From contig JACJXP010000001.1 of the NCBI GenBank assembly GCA_020636575.1, forward strand, positions 310,001 to 374,000: a DNA stretch of 64,000 nucleotides. The letters are read 5' to 3'. Source of the DNA: Chitinophagales bacterium (lineage in GTDB: Bacteria; Bacteroidota; Bacteroidia; Chitinophagales; Chitinophagaceae). Under the pieces are notes generated by a model. It was not told the origin of the DNA, did no database searches, and saw only the letters and a program-made list of their open reading frames with translations. This document shows positions 42,736-51,487 of the stretch, in pieces (position 1 is the first letter of the stretch; each line of letters starts with the position of its first letter). Made by a program: the position numbers and the translations under genes.

Positions 42736-43752
42736 ATGAAAAAAATCATTTTTGTATTTGTGTTGTGTTTGGTATTGTCAAAGTTCTCCTTTGCCCAGGA
42801 TCCTAATTTTTCTCAATTCTTTGCATCGCCACTTACGCTGAATCCTGCCTTAACAGGAAAATTTGACGGATCATACCGAATAGCAGGTAATTACCGGAAC
42901 CAGTGGCCTTCTATATTAAATGCATTTGAAACAAAAACCATTTCCGCAGACTTTGGCATTCTGCAAAACAGGATACCGGAATTTGACCAGTTTGGAGTAG
43001 GTATTCTTGGGTTCACCGACCGGGCTGGTGACGGTGTGCTGGTAACAAACTCTGCGGGCCTTTCAGTTGCCTATCATAAAGCATTAGACGAAGATGGTTT
43101 TCATCAACTAGGTGTTGGTTTCCAGGGAAGCTATGTGAATAAGAGATTGGATATAACGAAAGTGACTTTTGAAGATGAGCTTACTCCGTTTGGATTTGTG
43201 CCGGGCACCACTTCTGAGTTTTTCTCCAACAACCAGATCAATGTCAGCTATGCTGATATTAATGCCGGTATTTTTTATAACGGAAGTACGAATGGATACA
43301 ATAATTTTTACTTAGGCGCTTCCATGTACCATATTAACCGCCCGAAAGAATCTTTCCAGGGTGGAAATTTTTTACTTTCTTCCAGAACTACCATACAAGC
43401 CGGTGGCCGTATCCCTGTAGGAAACGACAACTATGTACATATTTCAGCCAACCACAGTATGCAGGCCAAAGCACATAATACTGTTGTGGGTGGCGCTTTT
43501 TCTTATAATATCAATCATGATGAAAATAATCCGACCAACGTTTACCTGGGTGGCTGGATGAGGTTCAATGATGCGATCATTCCCTATGTAGGTCTTGAAT
43601 TCAACAATATACTCCTTGGCGCTACTTATGATGTTAATACATCAAGCCTGAAACCTGCCAGTAATTCAAGGGGAGGTATTGAGATATCGCTGATATATAT
43701 CAGGAAGCCTGTTGATCCGAATTTCAAGAAATTGAATTGCCCAAGATTCTGA
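42736..43752 (+). CDS. PorP/SprF family type IX secretion membrane protein
   Basis: The 338-residue protein (ATG at 42736; an adjacent upstream GTG is less likely) has a signal peptide MKKIIFVFVLCLVLSKFSFAQ followed by the family hallmark DPNFSQFFASPLTLNPALTG and NYRNQWPSI. The rest alternates beta strands, as in the PorP/SprF outer-membrane barrels linked to type IX secretion and gliding adhesin secretion. It stands alone, not in a porKLMN cluster, so it is probably one of several paralogues that serve a specific T9SS substrate. A hairpin follows directly. Confidence 0.9.
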   Translation: MKKIIFVFVLCLVLSKFSFAQDPNFSQFFASPLTLNPALTGKFDGSYRIAGNYRNQWPSILNAFETKTISADFGILQNRIPEFDQFGVGILGFTDRAGDGVLVTNSAGLSVAYHKALDEDGFHQLGVGFQGSYVNKRLDITKVTFEDELTPFGFVPGTTSEFFSNNQINVSYADINAGIFYNGSTNGYNNFYLGASMYHINRPKESFQGGNFLLSSRTTIQAGGRIPVGNDNYVHISANHSMQAKAHNTVVGGAFSYNINHDENNPTNVYLGGWMRFNDAIIPYVGLEFNNILLGATYDVNTSSLKPASNSRGGIEISLIYIRKPVDPNFKKLNCPRF

Positions 43753-43778
43753 TCTCTGTTAAATTATTATACATAATT

Positions 43779-43805
43779 AAAGCCGGAGAGTTATTTCCGG
43801 CTTTT
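43779..43805. terminator. bidirectional terminator between the PorP/SprF-like gene and the DASS transporter
   Basis: AAAGCCGGA (43779-43787) pairs with TCCGGCTTT (43796-43804) around an eight-base loop. T runs flank it on both strands, so it can end both convergent genes. It overlaps the transporter stop codon. Confidence 0.7.
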
Positions 43806-45249
43806 ACATTTTCATCAAATGTGGTAATACAAACCAGGCAAAAAGGGTAATCAGCACAACCGCTATCAAGTTCATTACAAATCCTGTTTTTACCATTTGC
43901 TTGAACTTAATATGCCCGCTTCCAAAAACGATAGCATTTGGTGGCGTACCCATTGGCAGCATACCGGCACAGCTGGCTGCTAAGGTCATAGGAATACCCA
44001 ATAGCAGCGGATCCATTTTTAAAGCAACCGCCAATGACGTAACTACAGGGGCAAACACAATTACCTGTGCTACGTTGCTTAATATTTCACTCAGGAATAT
44101 TGTAACCAGTACCACAACAAAAACCAGCATAAACCCATTACCAGAAAAACGGGCCAGCCATTCACCCAGACTGCCGATAATACCTGCATTTTCAAGTGCT
44201 GTTGCCAATGAGATACCTCCGCCAAATAGCAGCAAAATTCCCCAGGCCATCCTGGAAGTGTCTTCCCATTCCAATAAAGACCTTTCATCATCCTTTTTAC
44301 CGGCGGGACAAATAAATAAAGCAACTGCACACATCACTGCAATCACTGTATCATTTAGTTTAAAAAGAGATTGCATGTCGTTTATAATACCTCTCGTTAT
44401 CCATAAAAATGCCGTAGCGATAAAAACTACAAGCACTCGTTTTTCAGCTATGCTCATTGGGCCTAAATGATCTATTTCCTGCCTTACAAGTTCTTTTGTT
44501 GCCCCATCAGATTTTAAGTTATTTGGGAAAAGCCATTTTACCATAACCCAGTATAATATGGCGAGAAGTATTATGGCTATTGGTAGGCATAGCAACATCC
44601 AGTTCACAAAATCTATTTGTGTACCTGCAAACCTTTTTTCAATATACCCGATATAAGCGACGTTAGGAGGTGTACCAACTATTGTAGCTATTCCGCCTAT
44701 ATTGGCCGCATAAGCTATTGCCAGCATAATGGTAACAGAAAAATTGTTGATGTTCCCGTTGCCCTGGCTATTTTCTTTCATCACATGAATTACGGATAAA
44801 GCGATAGGAAACATCATCATAGTGGTAGCGGTATTGCTTAGCCACATACTTAACAATCCTGTTGCCAGGATAAATCCTAACACAATCCTGTTACCACTTG
44901 TTCCGGTAACACGAATGATATTAAGAGCAATACGTCTATGCAAATTCCACTTTTCTATTGCCAACCCAAGCATGAATCCGCCCATGAAAAGAAAAATGGC
45001 TGGATTTGCGTACGGAGATGCGGCCGCATCAATTGATGAAATATTTAAAAGTGGAAAAGAAATTAAAGGGATCAATGCTACAACTGCCAGTGGAAGTGAC
45101 TCAGTGACCCACCAGGTGATCATTAGTGCAGTTACAGCCAGTACTTTATTTGCAGATGAATCAAGTGAGAAGGGATTCAAAAAATAAATTGCCACCGCAG
45201 CAATTACTCCCGAAGAAAGGCCAATAAACTTTAATTGTTGCTTACTCAT
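43804..45249 (-). CDS. DASS/SLC13 family sodium-coupled anion transporter
   Basis: The 481-residue inner-membrane protein has about eleven hydrophobic segments and the family landmarks WVTESLPLAVVALIPL, LWLSNTATTMMMFP (first SNT motif), GTPPNVAYIGY and GMLPMGTPPNAIVFGSG. The second SNT-type motif reads SNVAQVIVFAP, with Val for Thr. Relatives import di- or tricarboxylates, or sulfate, with sodium; substrate cannot be fixed from sequence alone. It lies 35 bases after the DNA glycosylase gene on the same strand and may be co-transcribed. Confidence 0.9.
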   Translation of the reverse strand: MSKQQLKFIGLSSGVIAAVAIYFLNPFSLDSSANKVLAVTALMITWWVTESLPLAVVALIPLISFPLLNISSIDAAASPYANPAIFLFMGGFMLGLAIEKWNLHRRIALNIIRVTGTSGNRIVLGFILATGLLSMWLSNTATTMMMFPIALSVIHVMKENSQGNGNINNFSVTIMLAIAYAANIGGIATIVGTPPNVAYIGYIEKRFAGTQIDFVNWMLLCLPIAIILLAILYWVMVKWLFPNNLKSDGATKELVRQEIDHLGPMSIAEKRVLVVFIATAFLWITRGIINDMQSLFKLNDTVIAVMCAVALFICPAGKKDDERSLLEWEDTSRMAWGILLLFGGGISLATALENAGIIGSLGEWLARFSGNGFMLVFVVVLVTIFLSEILSNVAQVIVFAPVVTSLAVALKMDPLLLGIPMTLAASCAGMLPMGTPPNAIVFGSGHIKFKQMVKTGFVMNLIAVVLITLFAWFVLPHLMKM

Positions 45250-45284
45250 TTGCTCAAAGCAGTAAATTGCTTTGAAAGTACAAC

Positions 45285-45923
45285 CTATTTTGTTCTTCCG
45301 CTTATATACAGGCTTTTTTTGACAAAAAACCTATACGGAAGTAAAGCGTCTTCTCCTGCATAATCAACACCTATCCTGGGAGAAGCATCAATTTCTTTAT
45401 CAGAATACTTAACTCCATCATCCAAAAGAAAAATATTTTTACCGAGAAGGTCTGTTGCATTTTGCGAGGTTGATATATTTAATGCCTTTGATAGATTTCC
45501 AGGGCCTTTTGTGATGGAGATATCATCTTTTTGTTTCCTGGTTCTTTTTGCCATGATCTCAATACCTGAAACAGGTTCCAAAGCCCGGATCAATACAGCA
45601 TGAGGTTCATCATTGACGCCTGTCACAACATTGAACAGGTGGTGAATCCCATAACATAAGTAAACGTATGCATAACCTCCTTCTCCATACATCACTTCAT
45701 TTCTTTTTGTCCTCCTCCCTCCAAATGCATGAGAAGCTTTATCTACAATTCCATTATAGGCTTCTACTTCCACGATCCTCCCTGAAGTTATCTTGCCACC
45801 TGATTGTGTTACCAATACTTTCCCCAAAATATTCTTTGCAACTTGAAGCACATTTCGTCTCAGGTAAAATTCTTTTGAAAGCTTTGGCATAACTATAAAC
45901 CGAGCAGCTGATAATGTATTCAT
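45285..45923 (-). CDS. 3-methyladenine DNA glycosylase (AAG/MPG family)
   Basis: The product excises alkylated bases such as 3-methyladenine to start base excision repair. It shows ILGKVLV, GRIVEVEAYNG..DKASHAFGGRRTKRNEVMYGEGGYAYVYLCYGIHHLFNVV, the RALEP motif, KGPGNLSKAL and PRIGVDYAGE, all diagnostic of AAG. The longest form has 212 residues; a second ATG at 45890 (MPKLSKEFYL) gives 201 residues, nearer the usual bacterial size, and could be the real start. It is divergent from the methylase gene, 43 bases apart. Confidence 0.93.
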   Translation of the reverse strand: MNTLSAARFIVMPKLSKEFYLRRNVLQVAKNILGKVLVTQSGGKITSGRIVEVEAYNGIVDKASHAFGGRRTKRNEVMYGEGGYAYVYLCYGIHHLFNVVTGVNDEPHAVLIRALEPVSGIEIMAKRTRKQKDDISITKGPGNLSKALNISTSQNATDLLGKNIFLLDDGVKYSDKEIDASPRIGVDYAGEDALLPYRFFVKKSLYISGRTK

Positions 45924-45966
45924 TATATTTACCTGCCAAATTAAACATTAAGTAATTAAAGTTATC

Positions 45967-46662
45967 ATGGCAGTTGTATATCTGATTCCCGCAGTTTTAC
46001 ACCCGGAAGGCTACCATGCGATTTCCGATACAGTTATAACAGCCATCAGGTCCTGTGAAGTATTTTTTACAGAAAATGAAAGGACTACCCGCAGATACTT
46101 TAAGCAATTATGGAAAGAGATGGTCATTGATGATTACGAATGGCACACCATCAGCGATGAGCTGCAAACAACTGAACATTTCAGAAAGAGTATTCAAGAA
46201 AGCAAAACAATAGGCATTGTCAGTGAGGCAGGATGTCCGGGAGTAGCGGACCCCGGGCAAAAGCTGGTTGAGATCGCTCAGTCGATGAATGCTGAAGTGA
46301 AACCCCTGACCGGACCGAGTTCCCTGCTATTGGCTTTAATGGCAAGCGGGATGAACGGCCAGCAATTTCAATTTGTGGGTTACCTGCCGATCGATTCTGC
46401 AGAAAGAAAAAAAGCACTAAAAAACCTGGAAGAGGAATCGGCAAGAAAAAAGAGTACACAGTTATTTATTGAAACCCCATACCGGAACAATAGAATGCTG
46501 GAAGACATTCTGAAAAGCTGTCATCCAGAAACCAAAATTTGCCTTGCGGTTAACCTAACCGGACCTGATGAAAGTGTTAAAACAAAAAAGGTCTCTGACT
46601 GGAAGCAAAAAACGCCGGACCTAAATAAGCAACAGGTAGTTTTCCTGTTATATGCAGGCTAA
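45967..46662 (+). CDS. RsmI-like SAM-dependent methyltransferase (tetrapyrrole methylase fold)
   Basis: The 231-residue protein has the tetrapyrrole-methylase fold: VYLIPAVLHPEG at the start, a central SEAGCPGVADPGQKLVEIA motif, the GPSSLLLALMASGMNGQQFQFVGYLP segment and a FIETPYRN motif. These resemble RsmI, which 2'-O-methylates C1402 of 16S rRNA, but the protein is shorter than RsmI (about 280) and the N-terminal GTLYLVATPIGN is replaced by VVYLIPAVLHPEG. It represents a Bacteroidota-specific branch whose substrate is unproven. Its last four bases overlap the convergent neighbour. Confidence 0.8.
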   Translation: MAVVYLIPAVLHPEGYHAISDTVITAIRSCEVFFTENERTTRRYFKQLWKEMVIDDYEWHTISDELQTTEHFRKSIQESKTIGIVSEAGCPGVADPGQKLVEIAQSMNAEVKPLTGPSSLLLALMASGMNGQQFQFVGYLPIDSAERKKALKNLEEESARKKSTQLFIETPYRNNRMLEDILKSCHPETKICLAVNLTGPDESVKTKKVSDWKQKTPDLNKQQVVFLLYAG

Positions 46663-47093
46663 TTCCTGTTAGCAGGTACAGGTACCACTCCTGTGATGAT
46701 ATACTTTGAATCACCTCGCCAGGGAATAGTAGCTCTGTATTGCTTATATTCTAATTGTACACATTCATCCTGCAAATTCTTTAATAGCTGGTAAATGCTA
46801 TCATTCGTTACAGAGAAATAAAATTTTTCAGGATTTGTCATTAGCCGGCAACTCAACCACATTTCTCCTTCATTGGTCTTAAAAACATTTCCCTTGTGAG
46901 TTACTTTGATCAATATCCCGGTTCTTTCACCGTTGCTATAAACATTATAGAAAAACCAGTAAAAGCAGAATGCTAATACAAGTATACCCAGGATTAAGGT
47001 TCTTCTTAAAAATTTTTTAAAACCTGAAACCTTTTTAAAACCAAGGCCGGATTCTAACGGTTGTTCGGACGGGGTTGTATTTTCAGTATCCAT
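46659..47093 (-). CDS. uncharacterised single-pass membrane protein
   Basis: I do not recognise a named family. The 144-residue protein has a charged, Pro/Glu-rich N-terminus, a basic stretch (FKKFLRRT), one membrane helix at about 33-52 (LILGILVLAFCFYWFFYNVY), and an approximately 90-residue soluble part with beta-strand pattern (GILIKVTHKGNVFKTNEGEM, YKQYRATIPWRGDSKYII). The conserved-looking R/K-rich membrane flank suggests a cytoplasmic N-terminus. It overlaps the methylase gene tail-to-tail by 4 bases and lies just upstream (divergent) of the arginine operon control region. Confidence 0.7.
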   Translation of the reverse strand: MDTENTTPSEQPLESGLGFKKVSGFKKFLRRTLILGILVLAFCFYWFFYNVYSNGERTGILIKVTHKGNVFKTNEGEMWLSCRLMTNPEKFYFSVTNDSIYQLLKNLQDECVQLEYKQYRATIPWRGDSKYIITGVVPVPANRN

Positions 47094-47118
47094 AAAATTG
47101 ATTTAAAAGACAGGATTT

Positions 47119-47136
47119 TATGAACTATAATTCAAT
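47119..47136 (+). promoter_or_regulatory. candidate ArgR operator (ARG box)
   Basis: TATGAACTATAATTCAAT matches the E. coli ARG box consensus TNTGAATWWWWATTCANW at 17 of 18 positions (C instead of T at position 7). It lies 9 bases before a perfect -7 box, over the -33 region, where bound ArgR would block transcription. No argR gene is in the window. Confidence 0.6.
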
Positions 47137-47144
47137 TAATATTA

Positions 47145-47152
47145 TACATTTG
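47145..47152 (+). promoter_or_regulatory. candidate -7 box of the arginine operon
   Basis: TACATTTG is a perfect match to the Bacteroidota -7 consensus TAnnTTTG. No TTTG occurs 19 bases upstream, where the ARG box lies instead. Transcription would begin near 47158 and leave a leader of about 245 bases. Confidence 0.45.
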
Positions 47153-47403
47153 TCGTGAAATTACAACACTTTAGTAAGTGAATAACAGTAATACAAATAT
47201 GACGCTTAATAATTCCGGAGGAAGTATTTTCCCGAAGGAATATTTGGGCTTTACATTCCGCCCTTGCCTGCCGTTCAGGCAAAATCGACGCCGACCTGTG
47301 TTCTGACAGGACGAACCCCTCACCATGGTCCCTGTCAGTGAAATGCTCTCCAAAAAATATATCAGGACTGGTGATCCGCTTTCTTCATAACAATTAATTA
47401 AAA
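47153..47403. other. arginine operon leader with several inverted repeats
   Basis: No gene is seen here. TTGCCTG (47264-47270) and CAGGCAA (47276-47282) form a hairpin; CCTGT (47295-47299), CTGACAGG (47303-47310) and CCTGTCAG (47331-47338) allow two mutually exclusive pairings. There is no long T run after these stems, so classic attenuation is not obvious. Part of the stretch may be a dispersed repeat, since a TGCCTG-N5-CAGGCA palindrome also occurs at 27141-27157. Confidence 0.4.
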
Positions 47404-48114
47404 GTGGACAATCATAAAATAGTAGTTAGACAAGCAATAGAAGCCGACAAAGTATTTTCAAAAACGATCACAGATGAAATGGCAGCTTCTGCTGCAGCCC
47501 GGGGAACCGGTATTGCTACCCGTACCCCGGATTATATTGAAAAAAAGATCGACGAAGGCAAGGCTGTTATCGCCTTAACAGATAAGAACGAGTGGGTGGG
47601 ATTTTGCTATATAGAAACATGGAGCCATGGAGAATATGTGGCCAATAGCGGATTGATCGTAGCGCCACCCTTCAGAAAAAGCGGGGTTGCTAAAACTATC
47701 AAGCAAAAAATATTTAATCTTTCAAGAGAAAAGTACCCGGATTCTAAAATATTTGGGCTTACCACAGGCCTGGCAGTCATGAAGATCAATTCAGACCTGG
47801 GCTATGAACCTGTTACTTATTCAGAATTGACACAAGACGAAGCTTTCTGGGCTGGTTGTAAAAGCTGTGTGAATTATGAGATCCTTGTTAGCAAGGAAAG
47901 AAAAAACTGTATGTGTACCGCCATGCTATATGATCCCAAAGATCATTATGCACCAGAGGTAACCCGAAAATATTTTAAAGAGAATGCCAAGGGCTTTGAA
48001 AGACTATTACGCTTTAAAAGATGGAAATTATTAAGGCCTTTTCTTAAAAAGGAGAAAAATGACAATAATGGCGGAAAGCCAAAGTCTTTTTTCCACTATT
48101 TTTTTAACCTGTAA
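47404..48114 (+). CDS. GNAT acyltransferase, probable first enzyme of arginine synthesis
   Basis: The 236-residue protein begins with GTG; an in-frame stop lies just upstream and the first ATG is 26 codons further in. A GNAT core is visible (VIALTDKNEWVGFCYIETW, GLIVAPPFRKSGVAKTIKQ, IFGLTTGLAVMKINSDLGYEPV), including the acyl-CoA loop region RKSGVAK. Its place as first gene of the arg operon indicates that it acylates glutamate with acetyl- or succinyl-CoA, the role of ArgA. A Cys cluster (CKSC..CMC) near residues 155-180 is unusual. The gene ends 18 bases before argG. Confidence 0.82.
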   Translation: MDNHKIVVRQAIEADKVFSKTITDEMAASAAARGTGIATRTPDYIEKKIDEGKAVIALTDKNEWVGFCYIETWSHGEYVANSGLIVAPPFRKSGVAKTIKQKIFNLSREKYPDSKIFGLTTGLAVMKINSDLGYEPVTYSELTQDEAFWAGCKSCVNYEILVSKERKNCMCTAMLYDPKDHYAPEVTRKYFKENAKGFERLLRFKRWKLLRPFLKKEKNDNNGGKPKSFFHYFFNL

Positions 48115-48132
48115 TTTTTATACATCAATAAT

Positions 48133-49338
48133 ATGTCAAAAAAAGTTGTTTTAGGATTTAGTGGTGGATTAGATACGACCTACTGCGCCAAGTACCTGGG
48201 TGAGGACCTTGGATATGAGATACACAGTATTGTTGTAAACACTGGTGGCTTTAGTGATGATGAACTGAAGAAAATTGAAGAACATGCAATTAAACTGGGC
48301 GTAAAATCCCATAAGACAGTTAACGCCATCCAATCTTATTACGACAGGATCATTAAGTATCTTATTTATGGAAATGTACTCAAGAACAACACCTACCCTT
48401 TAAGTGTATCAGCTGAAAGGTTGAGCCAGGCCCTGCATATTGCGGAACATACTGCTGCCTTGAAAGCCGATGCTGTGGCACATGGCAGTACCGGAGCCGG
48501 GAATGACCAGGTAAGATTTGATATGATCTTCCATATCATGATACCCAATACAGAAATTATTACCCCGATCCGTGACCTGAAGCTGAGCCGTGAAGCAGAG
48601 ATCGAGTATTTGCGTAATAAAGGAGTAGAAATGAATTTTGAAAAAGCCATGTATTCCATCAACAAAGGGCTTTGGGGAACAAGTGTGGGAGGTAAGGAAA
48701 CTCTTTCATCTAACGGAATGCTTCCGGAAGAAGCATGGCCTACACAGGTTTCTAAAACAGGAAATGAGGAAGTAAAACTCTCTTTTGAAAAAGGCGAGCT
48801 ATGGAAGATCAACGATAAGAAATTCAAACACCCATCAGAAGCAGTACTTTTTCTTCAATCTATTGCCGGCCCTTATGGTATAGGCCGTGATATTCATGTT
48901 GGAGATACGATCATCGGAATAAAAGGAAGAGTTGGTTTTGAAGCAGCGGCTCCAATGGTGATCATCAAAGCGCATCATGCCCTGGAAAAACATGTTTTGA
49001 GTAAATGGCAGTTGCAATGGAAAGATCAGCTTGCACAATTTTATGGAAACTGGTTACACGAAGGGCAAATATTAGACCCCGTAATGATCGATATCGAATC
49101 CTACCTGGAAAGCAGTCAGCGAAATGTAACAGGTGATGTATTTATTCAACTTATGCCCTATCGTTTCCAGGTAACGGGTATTGAAAGCAAATTTGATCTG
49201 ATGAACAGCAAATTTGGGAAGTATGGTGAAATGAATAATGGATGGACAGGAACCGACGTAAGGGGTTTCAGTAAGATCTTTGGCAATCAAACCATGATCT
49301 ATCACCAGGTAAAGGAAAATGCAAATGCAAAAAATTAA
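48133..49338 (+). CDS. argG: argininosuccinate synthase
   Basis: ArgG joins citrulline and aspartate with ATP. The 401-residue protein contains the PP-loop motif GFSGGLDTTYCAKYL, the citrulline-binding region AHGSTGAGNDQVRFD, and SPEA-like SRNVTGDVF; length fits the family (about 400). The ATG at 48133 is 18 bases after the GNAT gene. Its 3' end overlaps the start of argC. In most bacteria argG is separate from the N-acyl steps; here it stands second in the operon. Confidence 0.95.
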   Translation: MSKKVVLGFSGGLDTTYCAKYLGEDLGYEIHSIVVNTGGFSDDELKKIEEHAIKLGVKSHKTVNAIQSYYDRIIKYLIYGNVLKNNTYPLSVSAERLSQALHIAEHTAALKADAVAHGSTGAGNDQVRFDMIFHIMIPNTEIITPIRDLKLSREAEIEYLRNKGVEMNFEKAMYSINKGLWGTSVGGKETLSSNGMLPEEAWPTQVSKTGNEEVKLSFEKGELWKINDKKFKHPSEAVLFLQSIAGPYGIGRDIHVGDTIIGIKGRVGFEAAAPMVIIKAHHALEKHVLSKWQLQWKDQLAQFYGNWLHEGQILDPVMIDIESYLESSQRNVTGDVFIQLMPYRFQVTGIESKFDLMNSKFGKYGEMNNGWTGTDVRGFSKIFGNQTMIYHQVKENANAKN

Positions 49339-50320
49339 TGTCGGCATAATCGGCGGTGCAGGTTATACGGGTGGTGAGCTCATTCGCATATTGATCCGCC
49401 ATCCGTATGTATCTATCGCTTTTGTTCACAGCAGAAGTAATGCAGGTAAGCCTGTTTCATCGATACACCAGGACCTGGTTGACGAAACTGATCTTCTATT
49501 TACAGACACTATTGTATTTAAAAATGGCAGCAAAAAAATTGATGCCTTATTTCTTTGCCTTGGCCATGGAGAATCTGCAAAATTCTTAGCAGAAAACCCC
49601 TTACCTGATCAACTTAAGGTCATTGATCTTGCAAACGATTTTAGGTTGAAGAAAGATGCCAAATCAAAAAAAAGAAAATTTGTTTACGGCTTACCTGAGC
49701 TCAACAGAACAGCAATTAAAAAAGCTACTAATGTTGCCAACCCTGGTTGCTTTGCTACCAGTATTCAATTAGGTTTATTGCCTTTGGCAAAAGCCGGTCT
49801 TTTGAAAGATGTTTATACTACCGGCATTACCGGTTCTACAGGCGCCGGTCAATCGCTTAGCCCTACTTCACACTTTAGCTGGCGGTCCAATAATATCCAG
49901 GCCTATAAAACCTTAACGCATCAGCATCTTGGAGAAATTCTTGAGTCACTGCATCAGTTGCAGCCCGTCAAAACAATCGAATTAAACTTTGTTCCATGGA
50001 GAGGCGATTTTACCAGGGGTATTTTTGTCAGCTCTACTGTTCATTGCGAACTCGATCTTCATGAAATAAATAAGCTTTATAAAAAGTTTTATACCAGCCA
50101 CCCTTTTGTAAGTATCAGTAAAGAACCGATCTTTTTGAAACAGGTTGTAAATACAAACAAAGCAGTTTTACATCTCGAAAAAGCCGGCACTAAATTAATT
50201 ATACATTCAGCTATCGATAACCTTCTTAAAGGTGCAAGTGGGCAGGCCGTACAAAATCTTAACCTGATGTTTGGCTTAGAGGAAACAGAAGGACTTAAAT
50301 TAAAAGCCAGTTACTTTTAA
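49325..50320 (+). CDS. argC: N-acyl-gamma-glutamyl-phosphate reductase
   Basis: ArgC reduces N-acylglutamyl phosphate with NADPH. The protein has the Rossmann motif VGIIGGAGYTGGELIRIL, the catalytic Cys in NPGCFATSIQLGLLPL, and HFSWRSNNIQAY plus HQHLGEI further on. Two ATGs are possible, 49319 and 49325; an AAGGA lies 8 bases before the second and only 2 bases before the first, so 49325 (331 residues) is preferred. It overlaps the end of argG by 14 bases. Confidence 0.95.
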   Translation: MQKINVGIIGGAGYTGGELIRILIRHPYVSIAFVHSRSNAGKPVSSIHQDLVDETDLLFTDTIVFKNGSKKIDALFLCLGHGESAKFLAENPLPDQLKVIDLANDFRLKKDAKSKKRKFVYGLPELNRTAIKKATNVANPGCFATSIQLGLLPLAKAGLLKDVYTTGITGSTGAGQSLSPTSHFSWRSNNIQAYKTLTHQHLGEILESLHQLQPVKTIELNFVPWRGDFTRGIFVSSTVHCELDLHEINKLYKKFYTSHPFVSISKEPIFLKQVVNTNKAVLHLEKAGTKLIIHSAIDNLLKGASGQAVQNLNLMFGLEETEGLKLKASYF

Positions 50321-50330
50321 AATACGACTA

Positions 50331-51485
50331 ATGGAATTATTTGACGTTTATCCAATAAACAACATTACAATTACAAAGGCTAAAGGATCCTATGTGTGGG
50401 ATGACAAAGGCGAACAATACCTGGACCTTTATGGCGGGCATGCAGTCATCAGCATTGGTCACACACATCCACACTGGGTTCAGCGGATTGAAGAGCAACT
50501 AAAAAAAATCGCTTTTTATTCTAACTCTATAAAGATTCCCTTGCAAGAAGAACTCGCAACCAAACTGGGTAAGATATCCGGAAAAGAAGATTACCAGCTT
50601 TTTCTTTGCAATAGTGGTGCAGAAGCCAATGAGAATGCTTTGAAATTAGCCAGTTTTCATACTGGCAGAAAAAAAATTATTGCATTTAGCAAGGCATTTC
50701 ATGGCAGAACTTCCCTCGCAGTTTCCGCAACAGATAATAAAAACTACATCGCCCCGGTAAATGAAACCGATAATGTGATCTTTCTTCCGTTCAATGATGA
50801 AGAGGCACTGGAAGATTATTTTGAAGAAAATGGGAAAGAAATAGCTGCTGTAATTATAGAAGGTATCCAGGGTGTGGGAGGAATTAATGTTGCGGAAGAC
50901 TCTTTTTTGAGTAAGATAAGGGCCCTATGCGATGAATATGGAGCTGTTTATATTGCAGATAGTGTACAGTGCGGTTTTGGAAGAAGCGGAAAGTTCTTTA
51001 GCCATGATTTTGCCGGAGTGAATGCAGATATCTATACTATGGCTAAAGGGATGGGTAACGGGTTCCCGGTAGCAGGTCTTATCATTGCACCGCATATCAA
51101 GCCAAAACATTTTCAATTAGGTACCACTTTTGGTGGCAATCACCTGGCCTGTGCTGCTGCGCTGGCAGTTTTGGAAGTGTTAGAAGAAGAAAAACTGATG
51201 GGTAATGCCGTAATGATGGGAAAATATCTGAAAGATGAATTACAGGAAATACCCCATTTAAAAAATATAAGAGGCAGAGGACTAATGATAGGCATGGATG
51301 TTCCTGAAGAGTTAATAGATCTAAGAAAAAATCTTCTGTGGAATCAAAAGATCTTTACCGGGGAAGCGAAGCCAAATGTCATCCGGTTACTTCCTTCATT
51401 AGCTTTAAGAAAAAGAGATGCAGAACAGTTTATTGATGCAGTGAAGGAGGAAATAAATAATTTGGTCATAACACCCGCCAGTTAA
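50331..51485 (+). CDS. argD: N-acylornithine aminotransferase
   Basis: This class-III PLP aminotransferase converts N-acylglutamate semialdehyde to N-acylornithine. The 384-residue sequence shows LDLYGGHAVISIGHTHP, CNSGAEANENALKLA, AFHGRTSLAVSAT, the cofactor Asp in YIADSVQCGFGRSG and the PLP Lys in YTMAKGMGNGFPVAG. It begins 10 bases after argC and ends 2 bases before argF'. The DSVQCG motif has S where classical ArgD usually has E (DEVQ), seen in several Bacteroidota homologues. Confidence 0.94.
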   Translation: MELFDVYPINNITITKAKGSYVWDDKGEQYLDLYGGHAVISIGHTHPHWVQRIEEQLKKIAFYSNSIKIPLQEELATKLGKISGKEDYQLFLCNSGAEANENALKLASFHTGRKKIIAFSKAFHGRTSLAVSATDNKNYIAPVNETDNVIFLPFNDEEALEDYFEENGKEIAAVIIEGIQGVGGINVAEDSFLSKIRALCDEYGAVYIADSVQCGFGRSGKFFSHDFAGVNADIYTMAKGMGNGFPVAGLIIAPHIKPKHFQLGTTFGGNHLACAAALAVLEVLEEEKLMGNAVMMGKYLKDELQEIPHLKNIRGRGLMIGMDVPEELIDLRKNLLWNQKIFTGEAKPNVIRLLPSLALRKRDAEQFIDAVKEEINNLVITPAS

Positions 51486-51487
51486 CA

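Noticed and set aside
43901..44470. Antisense open frame of 189 codons opposite the DASS transporter
   Set aside because: It is a shadow of a well-supported transporter gene, with low-complexity Ser/Thr/Ile-rich composition and no recognisable motif.
47160..47403. Small peptide gene or attenuator leader peptide before the arginine operon
   Set aside because: I found no short frame with several Arg codons and no stem followed by a T run.
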